Below the pieces are notes generated by a model, which made no database searches, was not told the DNA's origin, and saw only the letters and a list, made by a program, of their open reading frames with translations. A stretch of DNA of 64,000 nt, taken from Crambe crambe. Its lineage: Eukaryota; Porifera; Demospongiae; Poecilosclerida; Crambeidae. Shown here piece after piece: positions 1 to 64,000 of the stretch (position 1 is its first letter; each line of letters begins with the position of its first letter). The stretch spans positions 4,123,563-4,187,562 of the forward strand of contig OZ004594.1 of NCBI GenBank assembly GCA_963924555.1. The letters run 5' to 3'. Position numbers and translations under genes: made by a program.

Positions 1-296
1 TTGACCAAAAAGTACTTCTTTTTCTTTTGAATTATGTGTGTACCCAACTACATCTACATAATTAGCTAAAAGGTGAGAAAGTAAAGCAATTAGGGTTCTG
101 CCAGTGACCTTGTTTTTTTGAAATTTCATGTTCAAAATATTTTAGGATCAACTGGGGGGCTCACTTTTTTTTTGGCCTATTATTTTTGAGCAAGTTACCT
201 ATTTTGCTTTTAATTGTGCCTGTTTAACCCCATTATGCTTTTTCTGATGGCCTATTACTACAGGGCAATATTATTACTTGCTGTTATTTGCTATAG

Positions 297-63069
<62,773 letters not shown>

Positions 63070-64000
63070 GTAAGTCCTATTATAACAAGCTGGAGGCTAT
63101 TCATAGGCTACAGTTCAAAAGTGACCATATCTTTTTCTGAAGGACAAAAATTTTGGTAGTACAATTTATTACTATGAAAGTATACCATGTGCACACTATG
63201 TCATGTGTTTTAACAGCTGCAATTCTACAGTTATGATAGCTAGTTGATCTTGCCTCTCCCACTGAACTTAAGTCAAAACTTGTCCAGTTACAGACATGAA
63301 AAAAAAATGGGGAAAAATTATGCCAATTAGTATTCCCCAGGAGTTATCTGAGATCAATCTAGATTGTAAGTGACTAGCTACTACATAAATCAACAGGAAA
63401 TGTCAAATCAATGAAAGTGATGTAAAGGTGACTGGTTAACTTAGAGGGCTATCTAAATGGATGATACGACTGTCACTAGTCTCTTAGGCCCTGCTATATT
63501 TTTTTAAGAATAGCTAATAGGTGTGCATGAGCATAATAATTATGAGAATATTATGCTAGAATAATACATTATGGGGAAATTCTTAAACCACATTGATAAT
63601 TTGACAACTTTCAAGAAGAAGATGTTTCAACCACAGCAGACAAAAATGAAAGGTGGAAGAGGCATTAAAATGAGCTTCCTCATTGGTCAAAATTGTGCAA
63701 AATGCTTCAGCCATCTATTGCTGTATGTGTCTTTTCAATATTAGCCATTATAACTATTTCACTGAAAGGCAAACCTCCTCACTAGAAGACTATGTAGAAA
63801 CTTCAATAATGCTACAATTTAACCTGGTCTGATATAATAGAATACTAGGTAAATTTGTGAGAATAATAGTTGAGGATTAGAGAATAGAATAATAGGCAAA
63901 AATCATAGCAGGGCTAATGTCCCCACATTTAAACCCTTTTTCCGGCCTTTTTACTAGTCATCACTTTCATTACATGCTGGGTGACAAATCTACTATGTAT
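63070..64000 (+). other. Intron or 3' flank with no recognisable content
   Basis: AT-rich sequence after the exon 68 donor. I found no exon that continues the RNF213 C-terminus, no repeat with clear ends and no other gene. Confidence 0.5.

Overview
This is a eukaryotic, AT-rich genomic window. One very large multi-exon gene on the + strand runs through almost all of it. I reconstructed 68 consecutive coding exons (297 to 63069, about 14.8 kb of coding sequence, about 4,939 codons) by following splice sites, reading frame and family resemblance. Every exon junction keeps the frame. The protein is an RNF213 (mysterin)-type giant AAA+ ATPase / ubiquitin ligase. Both gene ends lie outside the window. 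Many core introns are only 47 to 65 bp, while others are swollen to 1 to 7 kb by transposable elements. The RNF213 family together with R2-like, Penelope-like, pogo/Tigger-like and hAT-like elements suggests an invertebrate metazoan. A sponge is my best guess, but this is inference only.

Layout of the gene: exons 1-8 (297-6899) and 9-13 (13889-20841) encode the N-terminal helical stalk. Exon 14 (22208-23274) ends in a Ser/acidic linker and a UBA-like segment. Exons 15-21 (24049-26081) open the dynein-like core with a first P-loop. Exons 22-32 (27095-30767) hold the AAA3 Walker A and B motifs. Exons 33-36 (31228-33726) hold the AAA4 Walker A and B motifs. Exons 37-45 (37175-44442) finish the core and carry a highly charged insert. 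Exons 46-55 (44558-47694) are the E3 shell, and the RING finger present here in vertebrate RNF213 is missing. Exons 56-59 (47833-48601) encode the RZ zinc finger, which is intact. Exons 60-68 (52594-63069) are the C-terminal E3 core.

The large introns are a museum of mobile DNA. They hold a frameshifted hAT-like transposase relic (10932-12860), a gypsy-like gag scrap (36332-36601, minus) and an R2-like LINE with a zinc finger, a reverse transcriptase and a restriction-like endonuclease (48700-51560, minus). They also hold a decayed Penelope-like element bounded by inverted repeats (55560-58960, minus), the 3' half of a pogo/Tigger-like transposase (58985-59978, minus) and several nonautonomous inverted-repeat elements with readable target duplications.

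The most unusual non-genic signal is a set of about nine elements in at least three sequence families. All end in the same 22-base hairpin followed by a TGTAGG-containing subterminal repeat, and several carry a long foldback at the other end. The layout recalls Helentron-associated nonautonomous elements, but I know of no described family that matches it exactly.
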